64,000 bases of DNA from Comamonas testosteroni (GTDB lineage Bacteria; Pseudomonadota; Gammaproteobacteria; Burkholderiales; Burkholderiaceae_C): positions 5,738,501 through 5,802,500 of the forward strand of contig NZ_CP129672.1 in assembly GCF_030505195.1 (NCBI RefSeq), read 5' to 3'. How positions within the stretch are numbered: the stretch's first letter is position 1; each line of letters opens with the position of its first letter. This document shows, piece by piece, positions 34,177 to 42,224 of this stretch. Position numbers and translations under genes: made by a program. Under the pieces are notes generated by a model. That model was not told where the DNA came from and made no database searches. It was given only the letters and a program-made list of their open reading frames with translations.

Positions 34177-35091
34177 CTAACCCGCCCCAGTCCTCGCGAG
34201 ATTTGTGTGCAGAAAATCGAGAAACACCTGCACCTTTTTGGAATACCGGCGGTTTGGAAGGTAGGCCGCATAGACGCAAACGCTTTGCTCCTTGGGGTTG
34301 ATTTCATAGTCTTCAAAAAGCCGCCGCAGACGTCCTGCGCGTACGTCCTCCCGGATCAGCCACTCAGCAAGCAGCGAAACGCCCAATCCATCTAGCACGG
34401 CCTCGCGCAGAATGTCCGCGTTGTTCGCGGTCAGACGCCCCTGCACCTCCACGTGCTGCACTTGTCCGTCGCGGCGAAGGAACGACCAGCGCTGCGGGCC
34501 GGCCTGGTAGCTGAATCGCAGGCATTCGTGCTTCGTCAGTTCTTCGGGCGTCAAAGGAGCGCCGTGGCGCTCCAGGTACTCTTGGCTTGCCACCGCATAA
34601 CGTCGGTGCTCTGCCAGATTGCGCACGATCAACTGGGGCTGCAAGGCCGGCGTGCCGATGCGGACCGCGACATCGATCCGCTCCGAGACCAGGTCAACAT
34701 GCGTATCGGACAGCACCAGGTCCAGTGACACGCGCGGGTTCTGACGCAGAAAGCCTGGGATATACGGCCCCAGGCAAAGACGCGCGAAGGTCACGGGAAG
34801 GGATACGCGCAGGGGGCCGACCGCCTCCGCCCCTGTGTCCGACACGCTGCTGTCCGCCTCCTCCAGATCCGACAACACCCGGGAGACCTGCTCCATGTAG
34901 GCTGCCCCGGCATCTGTGAGCGTTACCCGACGCGTCGTACGAGTCAGCAGTGCGGTGCCAAGAGACTCTTCCAGGCCATCGATCAGCCTCGTGACGGAGG
35001 ATGTGGCGACCCCCAGCCGCCGCGCGGCTTTGGAGAAGCCACCTGACTCAGCCACGTCCAGAAAGGCGCGCAGAGCATGCAATTTATCCAT
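34177..35091 (-). CDS. LysR-family transcriptional regulator (CrgA-like subgroup)
   Basis: 304 residues from ATG 35089-35091, which puts MDKLHALRAFLDVAESGGFS at the N-terminus as in most LysR proteins; an upstream ATG at 35127 is possible. The winged HTH spans 1-60 (SKAARRLGVATSSVTRLIDG), and the effector-binding domain follows from about 90 (GPLRVSLPVTFARLCLGPYI). It is divergent from an MFS transporter across 150 bases with two dyads, so it very likely controls that gene and itself. Effector unknown. Confidence 0.9.
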   Translation of the reverse strand: MDKLHALRAFLDVAESGGFSKAARRLGVATSSVTRLIDGLEESLGTALLTRTTRRVTLTDAGAAYMEQVSRVLSDLEEADSSVSDTGAEAVGPLRVSLPVTFARLCLGPYIPGFLRQNPRVSLDLVLSDTHVDLVSERIDVAVRIGTPALQPQLIVRNLAEHRRYAVASQEYLERHGAPLTPEELTKHECLRFSYQAGPQRWSFLRRDGQVQHVEVQGRLTANNADILREAVLDGLGVSLLAEWLIREDVRAGRLRRLFEDYEINPKEQSVCVYAAYLPNRRYSKKVQVFLDFLHTNLARTGAG

Positions 35092-35110
35092 ATTTATCTT
35101 TGCGTTATTC

Positions 35111-35152
35111 GCAATGGTTGATTGCAATGATTATGTATTCATTTACATGAAT
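35111..35152. promoter_or_regulatory. Two dyads in the LysR/MFS intergenic region
   Basis: GCAAT-N5-ATTGC (35111-35125) and ATTCAT-N4-ATGAAT (35137-35152) are perfect inverted repeats. The first is a 15-bp interrupted dyad of the kind LysR regulators bind, next to the regulator's start. Confidence 0.55.
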
Positions 35153-35243
35153 GCAAAGATTAATCTTCCTCCTGCCGTGTCCGCACAGGCCATGCCACAA
35201 CCCATCGCATGGCTCACCGCCCAACATTTTCAGGACTACCACC

Positions 35244-36455
35244 ATGACCTCCGTTCACGCAACTGCCAACGATAAACTGACGCCTGCCGCACCCTCCGGG
35301 CTCCCGCTTCCCCTGATCTTCATGCTGGCCAGCGGTGCCGGCCTATCGGTCGCTTCGCTGTACTACAGCCAGCCCATGCTGGGCGTGCTGGGCTCGGACA
35401 TCGGTACCTCGGCCCAGTCGGTCGGGCTGTTGCCCACGCTGACACAGCTGGGCTATGCCCTCGGCATCCTCTTTCTGGCGCCGCTGGGCGACCGGCATGA
35501 CCGCAGAAAGATCATTCTGACCAAGGCCGCCGTCCTGTTTGCAGCCTTGCTGCTCGCGGCACTGTCACCTTCGCTAATGACGCTGCTGCTCGCCAGCATG
35601 GTGATCGGTCTGTCAGCCACAATGGCGCAGGACATCGTTCCGGCAGCCGCAACACTGGCACCACCGTCGCACCGCGGCAAGATCGTGGGCACGGTGATGA
35701 CCGGCCTGCTGCTAGGCATCTTGCTGTCACGGGTGGTCAGCGGCTTCGTCGCAGAGCACTGGAGCTGGCGGGTCATGTTCGGTGGCGCGGCCTTGAGCAT
35801 CGCGTTGGTCGGTCTCGCCGCATGGCGCCAGCTCCCGCGCTTCCAACCAACCACGCACCTTTCCTACTTCGCGCTGTTGCAATCACTTGGCGGGCTGTGG
35901 AAGCAACATGCGGCGCTGCGCCGGGCCACCTGGGCCCAGGGTCTGTTGTCCATCGGTTTCAGCGCCTTTTGGTCCACCCTGGCGGTCATGCTGCATGGTG
36001 AGCCGTTCCATCTGGGGGCGGCGGCAGCAGGCGCTTTCGGATTGGCCGGAGCGGCCGGAGCCCTGGCTGCGCCTGTTGCCGGACGCATCGCCGACCGCTA
36101 CGGCTCGCCGCTCGTCACCCGCCTGGGTGCGGGCCTAGTCGCAGTGTCCTTCGCGGCCATGGCACTGGCACCGCTCATGGCGCCCGGCGCCCAGCTGTGT
36201 CTGCTGGTCTTGAGCGCCATCGGTTTCGACCTGGGCATCCAGGCCTCGCTGATCGCCCATCAGACCATCGTCTACGGCATCGATGCCAACGCTCGCAGCC
36301 GGCTCAACGCTGTGCTGTTCACCGGCATGTTCATCGGTATGGCAATTGGGTCGGCCCTGGCGGCCTGGCTATTCGCACAGTTCGGCTGGATGGCGGTGAC
36401 TGCATTGGCAACGGCCACTGCACTGACTGCGTTTGCACTGCGTCTGAGAAGCTAG
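35244..36455 (+). CDS. MFS transporter (YnfM-type exporter-like)
   Basis: 403 residues from ATG 35244-35246; the frame is open from 35151 but that portion overlaps the operator. About twelve membrane helices. Helix 1 contains LPLIFMLASGAGLSVASLYY, and the MFS loop 2-3 motif reads APLGDRHDRRK (family consensus GxLaDrxGrrk). The divergent LysR gene suggests inducible export of a small organic compound. Substrate cannot be named. Confidence 0.88.
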   Translation: MTSVHATANDKLTPAAPSGLPLPLIFMLASGAGLSVASLYYSQPMLGVLGSDIGTSAQSVGLLPTLTQLGYALGILFLAPLGDRHDRRKIILTKAAVLFAALLLAALSPSLMTLLLASMVIGLSATMAQDIVPAAATLAPPSHRGKIVGTVMTGLLLGILLSRVVSGFVAEHWSWRVMFGGAALSIALVGLAAWRQLPRFQPTTHLSYFALLQSLGGLWKQHAALRRATWAQGLLSIGFSAFWSTLAVMLHGEPFHLGAAAAGAFGLAGAAGALAAPVAGRIADRYGSPLVTRLGAGLVAVSFAAMALAPLMAPGAQLCLLVLSAIGFDLGIQASLIAHQTIVYGIDANARSRLNAVLFTGMFIGMAIGSALAAWLFAQFGWMAVTALATATALTAFALRLRS

Positions 36456-36888
36456 CCTACAGATGACTCGCCGCAAAGTCGGCTTGGCAGCGATTGCAAA
36501 CCTTCACACTTCAGGTTAAGACGTCGTTACGCATGTCAAGTCACCTCGCGTTCACCTGTGCAGCAGGCATGTTCCCTGCCTGATTCGGCCCGACGAAATT
36601 TATAAGTCATCCAGTTCTGCTCGTCAATGCTCCATTCGGGAGTTGATGCCCTGCTGTCCGCTTTCCCGGGATGTAGCTGAACTAAACTGCTAACTCCTCC
36701 TAGCGCGTATTGCGGGTACCGCTTCTAGCAGGCACGACTTGGCAAACCGATGGAACCGAACCCCGCTGCCCCAATGGCTCCTCGAGGCTGTACTGCGGCT
36801 CAACGATCGCACAGCACAGATATGATTCGGTGGCTTATTGAAGCCGGCTCCAAGCCAGTATCTCAAGTCCTGCCCAAGTCTCACTGCA
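36456..36888. other. 433-bp gap before the two-component system
   Basis: No gene supported. A TTG-initiated extension of the kinase frame begins at 36838, but the ATG at 36889 gives the better N-terminus. No repeat or clear promoter recognised; the kinase promoter should be here. Confidence 0.5.
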
Positions 36889-38259
36889 ATGGAGTCTGCA
36901 TTGTCACTACCCGCCCCCGTCCGACGTGACCTGCTGATTCTCTGGATGTGCATTGCTGCAGTGGCCCTTGTGCTTGGATGGCTGCTGTTGACTCTGAGCC
37001 GACAAGGTTCAGGCCCTCAAATCGCGCACGCACAACGCCTGACCTCAACGAGTTGCAGGGCACTCCAGGCCGGTGCAGAACACCTGAGTCAGCAATCTGC
37101 CGATACCTCCATCAGCGTTGCCCCGGCGATCGTCCAGGCAGTTCTCGATCTCGCGCTGCGGGATCAGCCAGGCATGGAAGGTGGCATCTGGCGAGCCGAT
37201 GCCGGAGTCGTCGCATATGCCTTTCCGACCTATGACGGCACTGGCATTAAGCGCGACCCGCCAAGCGCCGAGCTGGAACGCATTGCATCCACCGCACAGC
37301 GTGCCCAGGACGCTGGCGTACTTGTGACCGACATACGGCCCGGTCTACGCGAAGCTGTCGCATTTGCCGCCTGCCCTGTCGATCTGGGTGACAAGCGCCT
37401 GGTCGCCTGGACGCTGATGCGCGTGCCGATCATGGCAGCAGAGACAGTCAATACGCTGATCCTTGCGGTGAGCCTGCTTCTTGCACTGGTCGTGGTATCC
37501 GGGGCTTGGCTCGGCCGGATGATTTCGCGATGGCAACGCCAGTCTGCAGAACTCAGAAAACAACTGGCTCAGTCTGAGCGTCTGGCCACACTAGGCCGGG
37601 TGTCTGCAGGACTGGCTCATGAGATCCGCAATCCGCTGGGCACCATGCGCATGAAAGCGGAGAACGCACTCGCGGCTCCTGCTGAGCTGCGCAGTGTGCG
37701 CGCCGATAGTGCACTGCAAGTCGTGCTGTCGCAAACCGAACGCCTCGAAGCCTTAGTGTCCAGTCTGCTGGCGTTGACTCAGCCGCTTCGCGTGGAGCAT
37801 CAGGAAGTCGATCTGCACCAATGGCTCCAGGAGCGATGCAACGCCCACGCCGAGGCTGCCCAACAGCAGCACAAACAGCTTACTGTGGCGCTTTCGTCCC
37901 AGTTGCTTGCTAGCGCACAAGGACTTGCTTTGTTCGATCCCATCCAGATGGCACGGGTCTATGACAACTTGCTGCTCAACGCGCTTGCGCATACCGTGCC
38001 TCATGGTTCGATTGAGCTTGGAGCGAGCCGCACGCCTGCAGGCGCTTTGCGGCTCTGGGTGGCTGACGACGGCTGCGGCATCCCGCCTTCCTTGGGCGAA
38101 ACGCTGTTTGAACCGTTCGCCACGACTCGCGCTGGCGGTACCGGGCTGGGTTTGGCGCTGGTGCGCGAAATCGTTCAGGGACACGGTGGGCGAGTTGCAT
38201 TAGCGCCTTCCGTGAAAGGAACTCGCATAGAGATGGAGCTGCCATGGCCCACATCCTGA
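36889..38259 (+). CDS. Sensor histidine kinase
   Basis: 456 residues from ATG 36889-36891. Membrane helices at 15-36 and 187-208 bracket a periplasmic sensing domain of about 150 residues with two or three Cys. The cytoplasmic part has the H-box GLAHEIRNPLG with phospho-acceptor His244, an N-box (YDNLLLNALAH), and G-boxes DDGCGIP and GGTGLGLAL. This is the NtrB/ZraS-like class that partners sigma-54 activators. Its end overlaps the response regulator start by 16 bases, so the pair is co-translated. Confidence 0.92.
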   Translation: MESALSLPAPVRRDLLILWMCIAAVALVLGWLLLTLSRQGSGPQIAHAQRLTSTSCRALQAGAEHLSQQSADTSISVAPAIVQAVLDLALRDQPGMEGGIWRADAGVVAYAFPTYDGTGIKRDPPSAELERIASTAQRAQDAGVLVTDIRPGLREAVAFAACPVDLGDKRLVAWTLMRVPIMAAETVNTLILAVSLLLALVVVSGAWLGRMISRWQRQSAELRKQLAQSERLATLGRVSAGLAHEIRNPLGTMRMKAENALAAPAELRSVRADSALQVVLSQTERLEALVSSLLALTQPLRVEHQEVDLHQWLQERCNAHAEAAQQQHKQLTVALSSQLLASAQGLALFDPIQMARVYDNLLLNALAHTVPHGSIELGASRTPAGALRLWVADDGCGIPPSLGETLFEPFATTRAGGTGLGLALVREIVQGHGGRVALAPSVKGTRIEMELPWPTS

Positions 38260-39593
38260 TTGTTGATGATGATGTCGCATTTCGCGCCAGTCTGGCGGAA
38301 ATGCTTGAGGACCTGGGTCACTCCGTGCTGCAGGCCGAAACCACCGATGCCGGTCTGCACAGGCTGCGCACAGAAGTCGTGGATGCCGTCATCGTCGATC
38401 TGCGCATGCCCGGTGAAGACGGCCTGTCATTTCTACGCCGGGCAGCCAAGATCTCCTTCGTGCCCTGCATCATGCTCACCGCCTATGCCAGTGGTGACAA
38501 CACCATAGAGGCCATGCGTCTGGGTGCATTCGATCACCTGACCAAGCCTGTTGCGCGTGCCAGTCTGGTGGAGACACTGGAGCGAGCATTGCGGGAGAGA
38601 CCGCCCTCCTCCCAGCAGGTCCAAGGGACGGCAGAATCCCCCGATGCCGATACGCACGACGGCAGTGAGCTGATTAGCAGCAGCGAGGCAATGCGTCAGG
38701 TCTTCAAACGCATTGGGCTTGCAGCAGACAGCGATGCCACTGTCTTGATTCTTGGTGAAACCGGAACTGGCAAGGAGCTGGTGGCTCGGGCCCTACATCG
38801 CAATAGCGCAAGAGCAGAAGGGCCTTTTGTGCCCGTGAACTGTGCTGCAATTCCGGCTGAGTTGATGGAAAGCGAGCTGTTTGGCCATGTCAAAGGCGCA
38901 TTCACCGGCGCCGTCAATGAACGCATGGGCCGTTTCCGGGAAGCGGATGGCGGCACTTTGTTTCTCGATGAGATCGGAGACATGCCGCTGTCCACCCAGG
39001 CAAAAATCCTGCGGGTGCTTCAAGAGCGCGAGGTGACGCCGGTGGGCGGCAACCGAGTGCAGTCCGTGAGCGTGCGTGTCGTCGCTGCCACCCACCAGGA
39101 TCTGCCCACAGCCGTTGAGCAAGGACGGTTTCGTGAAGACCTCTGGTATCGCCTGCAGGTGGTACCTCTGTGGCTTCCTCCGCTGCGCGAGCGGCTCGGC
39201 GACGTGGTGCTGCTCGCCGAGCATTTTTTACGCCTGCAGGGGGGTGACTCGCCCAAGCGCCTGAGCGCTGCAGCGGCTCGACTACTACTGGCCCACTCAT
39301 GGCCTGGCAATGTGCGCGAACTGCGCAATGCCATGGAGCGAGCGGTGCTGCTCAGCCATGGTCCTGTGATTGAGATTGAGCACGTTGGATTGCAGATACC
39401 CACAGCACCCAGCACTCCGGGCTTGGAGATCGACTGGAATGGTTCTCTTGACCAGGCTGTGGCACGCGTCGAACGAGAAATGATTGCCCGATCCCTCGCT
39501 GCGACCGCAGGTAACCGTGCAGAAGCCGCCAGACGCCTGGGATTGTCGCGCCAACAGCTATATCGCAAGCTGGCCGAGTTCGACTTGGACTAG
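38244..39593 (+). CDS. NtrC-family sigma-54-dependent response regulator
   Basis: 449 residues. Receiver domain 1-118 with phospho-acceptor Asp52 (VIVDLRMPG) and Lys101. AAA+ domain about 142-380 with Walker A GETGTGKE at 171-178, the sigma-54 contact loop GAFTGA at 218-223 and Walker B GGTLFLDE at 236-243. A Fis-type HTH at the C-terminus (NRAEAARRLGLSRQQLYRKL). All residues needed for phosphorylation, ATP hydrolysis and sigma-54 contact are intact. A canonical -24/-12 promoter lies about 110 bases downstream, in front of the next gene, so that gene is the likely target. Confidence 0.95.
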   Translation: MAHILIVDDDVAFRASLAEMLEDLGHSVLQAETTDAGLHRLRTEVVDAVIVDLRMPGEDGLSFLRRAAKISFVPCIMLTAYASGDNTIEAMRLGAFDHLTKPVARASLVETLERALRERPPSSQQVQGTAESPDADTHDGSELISSSEAMRQVFKRIGLAADSDATVLILGETGTGKELVARALHRNSARAEGPFVPVNCAAIPAELMESELFGHVKGAFTGAVNERMGRFREADGGTLFLDEIGDMPLSTQAKILRVLQEREVTPVGGNRVQSVSVRVVAATHQDLPTAVEQGRFREDLWYRLQVVPLWLPPLRERLGDVVLLAEHFLRLQGGDSPKRLSAAAARLLLAHSWPGNVRELRNAMERAVLLSHGPVIEIEHVGLQIPTAPSTPGLEIDWNGSLDQAVARVEREMIARSLAATAGNRAEAARRLGLSRQQLYRKLAEFDLD

Positions 39594-39612
39594 ATCACTT
39601 CAAAGTGGGAAG

Positions 39613-39651
39613 TGTCCGATTCTGTGACACCCCGTGTCACACAAGCGGACA
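39613..39651. promoter_or_regulatory. Palindromic upstream activator site for the NtrC-type regulator
   Basis: TGTGACA-N5-TGTCACA (39623-39629 and 39635-39641) is a perfect dyad inside outer arms TGTCCG/CGGACA (39613-39618, 39646-39651). It lies about 53 bases upstream of the -24 element, a usual distance for an enhancer site. Confidence 0.7.
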
Positions 39652-39702
39652 AGCAATGATCATCAAGAACACCAAGCCTTTGATTTAATTAAGAATCATG
39701 AA

Positions 39703-39718
39703 TGGCACGGTCGTTGCA
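39703..39718 (+). promoter_or_regulatory. Sigma-54 (-24/-12) promoter
   Basis: TGGCACGGTCGTTGCA, with GG at 39704-39705 and GC at 39716-39717, ten bases between, matches the sigma-54 consensus. Transcription would begin near 39,730, giving a 30-base leader before the AGGAGA ribosome site of the next gene. Confidence 0.88.
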
Positions 39719-39759
39719 ACTTCTAGGGAGTGTTTTTCACTCAACCCAGGAGACCTTCA

Positions 39760-40434
39760 ATGTCCAAGTCGATTACTTCCCTGCCTGCTGTGCTTGCTTT
39801 CAGCCTGTGCAGCCTGAGCGTGCAAGCCCAGCCTCATGGTCCTGCCCCCCAACATCCTCCGATGCCCTCCCGCCCCGGTCTTGCCGGGCAGTACGTTGTG
39901 GAAGGCCAGGTGCAGAGGATGCTTATCAATCCCTATGGAGAAGTCGACGGGCTGCGCTTGAAAGACGGCACCATCGTTAAGTTCCCACCGCACATGGCCG
40001 AGGCGCTCCTGGCCGCTGTCAAGGTCGGGGATGCTGTGCGCGTCATTGGTAGAGCGCAAACCCGAGGCACAGTACAGGCTGAAGCTATCGTCCAGACTGC
40101 CAGCGGGCGGACAGTCTACGAGCAGCCCCCTGTTGTAGGCGAAGGACGGGTCTTGCCCCCACATCTGCGCGCTCAACGTCTGCAGACTCAACAGGTCGAG
40201 GGTCGCATAGACACCGTGCTCACGGGTCCGCGCGGAGAGGCAAATGGCGTCATCCTCAGCGACGGCAGCATTGTTCGCTTCCCTCCCGAGAGCCTGCGTA
40301 TTTCCGTTCAACCTGGAGCCGCTTTCGCAGCGTCGGGGATGGGCACACGCAATGAGTTTGGCACTTCGTTGGAGGCCGTGAGCATGGGCACCACATTAGC
40401 TGCCCTGCAACCGCTTTACGACCGCGCCCAGTAA
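39760..40434 (+). CDS. Exported protein with two tandem DUF5666-like/OB-fold repeats
   Basis: 224 residues from ATG 39760-39762 (AGGAGA upstream). Signal peptide 1-24, cleaved after VQA. Two homologous units follow: VEGQVQRMLINPYGEVDGLR with LKDGTIVKFPP (about 45-95), and VEGRIDTVLTGPRGEANGVI with LSDGSIVRFPP (about 148-190). Both show the DG-x-I-V-[KR]-FPP turn. The fold is probably a small beta barrel in the periplasm. It is the sole gene directly behind the sigma-54 promoter, so it should be made on the kinase signal. Biochemical role unknown. Confidence 0.75.
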   Translation: MSKSITSLPAVLAFSLCSLSVQAQPHGPAPQHPPMPSRPGLAGQYVVEGQVQRMLINPYGEVDGLRLKDGTIVKFPPHMAEALLAAVKVGDAVRVIGRAQTRGTVQAEAIVQTASGRTVYEQPPVVGEGRVLPPHLRAQRLQTQQVEGRIDTVLTGPRGEANGVILSDGSIVRFPPESLRISVQPGAAFAASGMGTRNEFGTSLEAVSMGTTLAALQPLYDRAQ

Positions 40435-40518
40435 ACAGAGGCATCGAAATCTGGCAGGCCTGTGCGGCATCCAGTCGCACTGGCCTTGATCGCCCTATTT
40501 CTCCCACCGAAATACGAC

Positions 40519-40866
40519 ATGCCTCCCAAAATCTTGCCCGTCGTCCTGCTCTTTATCTCCAACGCATTCATGACCGTGGCCTGGTACGGCCATCTCAAAT
40601 TCGGAGATCGCCCTTTGTATCTGGTGATTCTCGTGAGCTGGATGATCGCCTTGGCTGAATACTGCTTCGCCGTGCCGGCAAACCGCATTGGCCACACCCT
40701 GTATAGCGCTGCCGAACTCAAGACGATGCAAGAGGTCATCACCTTGGTGGTCTTTGCAGTCTTCTCCATCGTCTATCTGGGAGAGAAGCTCACGCTCAAT
40801 CACCTTCTGGGTTTCAGCTTCATCTGCCTGGGTGCTTTCTTCGTCTTCAAAGGCCCTTTGCACTAG
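40519..40866 (+). CDS. DUF486 small membrane protein (DMT superfamily-like)
   Basis: 115 residues from ATG 40519-40521, with four membrane helices. The motifs FISNAFMTVAWYGHLKF, LAEYCFAVPANRIGHTLYSA and LKTMQEVITLVVFAVFS are those of the DUF486/DMT_6 family, small relatives of drug/metabolite transporters. It follows the DUF5666-like gene by 84 bases and precedes the MFS gene by 10, so the three are probably one operon. Confidence 0.88.
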   Translation: MPPKILPVVLLFISNAFMTVAWYGHLKFGDRPLYLVILVSWMIALAEYCFAVPANRIGHTLYSAAELKTMQEVITLVVFAVFSIVYLGEKLTLNHLLGFSFICLGAFFVFKGPLH

Positions 40867-40876
40867 GAGCGGGACG

Positions 40877-42151
40877 ATGGCAAAGCCTCATCTGACACCA
40901 GAGCCTACTGGCTCGCGCCGCCCGCTGTCCGGTCTGAACTTTTTCCTCGCTGATGTGCGCGATGGCCTGGGCCCGTTTCTGGGAGTTCTTCTGCTTGGAC
41001 AAGGATGGCGCGCCGACGACATTGGCTATGTCATGACGGCCGGCGGCATCGCTGGCATGCTGGCGACCGCGCCCATGGGAGCCTGGGTGGATGCCTCGCG
41101 CCACAAGCGCCTGCTGCTGACCCTCGGCATACTGGCGCTCACTCTGGCCAGCTTAGCACTTTGGAGCTCGCCGTCGTTTGGCGTCGTGCTTGTCTCCCAG
41201 TTGGTGACCGGGGTGGTCGGAGCCTTGCTGGGGGCCTGTGTCATGGGCATCACCCTGGGCCTTGTAGATCCAGGGCATTTGTCAAAACAGCTGGGCAGTA
41301 ACGAAGCCTGGAATCATGCTGGCAATATGGTGGCGGCCACTCTGGCTGGCCTGGCCGGATATTGCTGGGGCATTTCAGCGGTGCTGGTTCTAATGACGCT
41401 GATGGCCTGCGCATCCCTGCTGTGCCTGCACAAGATCCGTCCACAAGATATCGATCACGACCGGGCTCGGGGCCTTGAGGCGACATCGGCTTCAGATAGA
41501 GCACGCCAGCGTGGCCAGACATCCACGCTTCAGGTCCTCGCACAGTCGCGCGAGCTTGGCCTGCTGGCAGCGACCCTGCTGCTGTTTCACCTGGGCAATG
41601 CTGCCATGCTGCCGCTGTTTGCTCAGGCCATGGTCGCTCGCGCACCCGTGAATCCCAGCGCATTCACGGCCTCAACCGTCATCGTTGCGCAACTTGTCAT
41701 GATCCCCATAGCTTTAGGCGCCGGACGGTATGCAAGCCGCCACGGCTATCGCCCCCTGATCATGGCGGCCTTGATGGTGCTGCCCGTGCGAGGAATCGTG
41801 GCCGGCTTCTGGGAGTCTCCGTGGGCCGTGATCCCCGTGCAGGCTCTAGATGGCATTGGAGCCGGCCTGCTCGGAGTCGCCTTGCCCGGCCTGGTCTCCA
41901 GAATATTGCGCGGAACCGGACACATCAATGCAGGACTGGGTGCGGTGATGAGCATCCAGGGGCTTGGAGCGGCGATAAGCCCCGCCTTGGCGGGAGCCGT
42001 TGCACAGCGTTTCGGTTACTGCACCGCGTTTATCTCACTTGGCATGATCGCTGCCGTCGCGCTTCTCACATACCAATTCGCGAACCGTTGGACTGCCCCC
42101 ACCAGACGGCCTAAAAGTCGCACTCTCGCCCTGCGAAACAAGGACAGCTAA
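40877..42151 (+). CDS. MFS transporter
   Basis: 424 residues from ATG 40877-40879, with AGGAGCGGG just upstream and overlapping the end of the DUF486 gene. About twelve helices; the loop after helix 2 has PMGAWVDASRHKRLLL. An Arg-rich cytoplasmic loop lies near 195-225 (LHKIRPQDIDHDRARGLEAT). Likely an efflux or uptake carrier co-expressed with DUF486. It ends 73 bases before the convergent MmgE/PrpD gene; a weak CTCAGAG/CTCTGAG stem lies between. Confidence 0.87.
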   Translation: MAKPHLTPEPTGSRRPLSGLNFFLADVRDGLGPFLGVLLLGQGWRADDIGYVMTAGGIAGMLATAPMGAWVDASRHKRLLLTLGILALTLASLALWSSPSFGVVLVSQLVTGVVGALLGACVMGITLGLVDPGHLSKQLGSNEAWNHAGNMVAATLAGLAGYCWGISAVLVLMTLMACASLLCLHKIRPQDIDHDRARGLEATSASDRARQRGQTSTLQVLAQSRELGLLAATLLLFHLGNAAMLPLFAQAMVARAPVNPSAFTASTVIVAQLVMIPIALGAGRYASRHGYRPLIMAALMVLPVRGIVAGFWESPWAVIPVQALDGIGAGLLGVALPGLVSRILRGTGHINAGLGAVMSIQGLGAAISPALAGAVAQRFGYCTAFISLGMIAAVALLTYQFANRWTAPTRRPKSRTLALRNKDS

Positions 42152-42224
42152 ATCTCAGAGTCGTAATGGATTGAAGGGAGTCCTCTGAGCGTCTCGGATC
42201 AATCTGAAGCTTCCGTTCGCCCGC

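Noticed and set aside
42152-42224. CTCAGAG/CTCTGAG stem as terminator between convergent genes
   Set aside because: Loop of about 20 bases and no T-tract on either strand; too weak to list.
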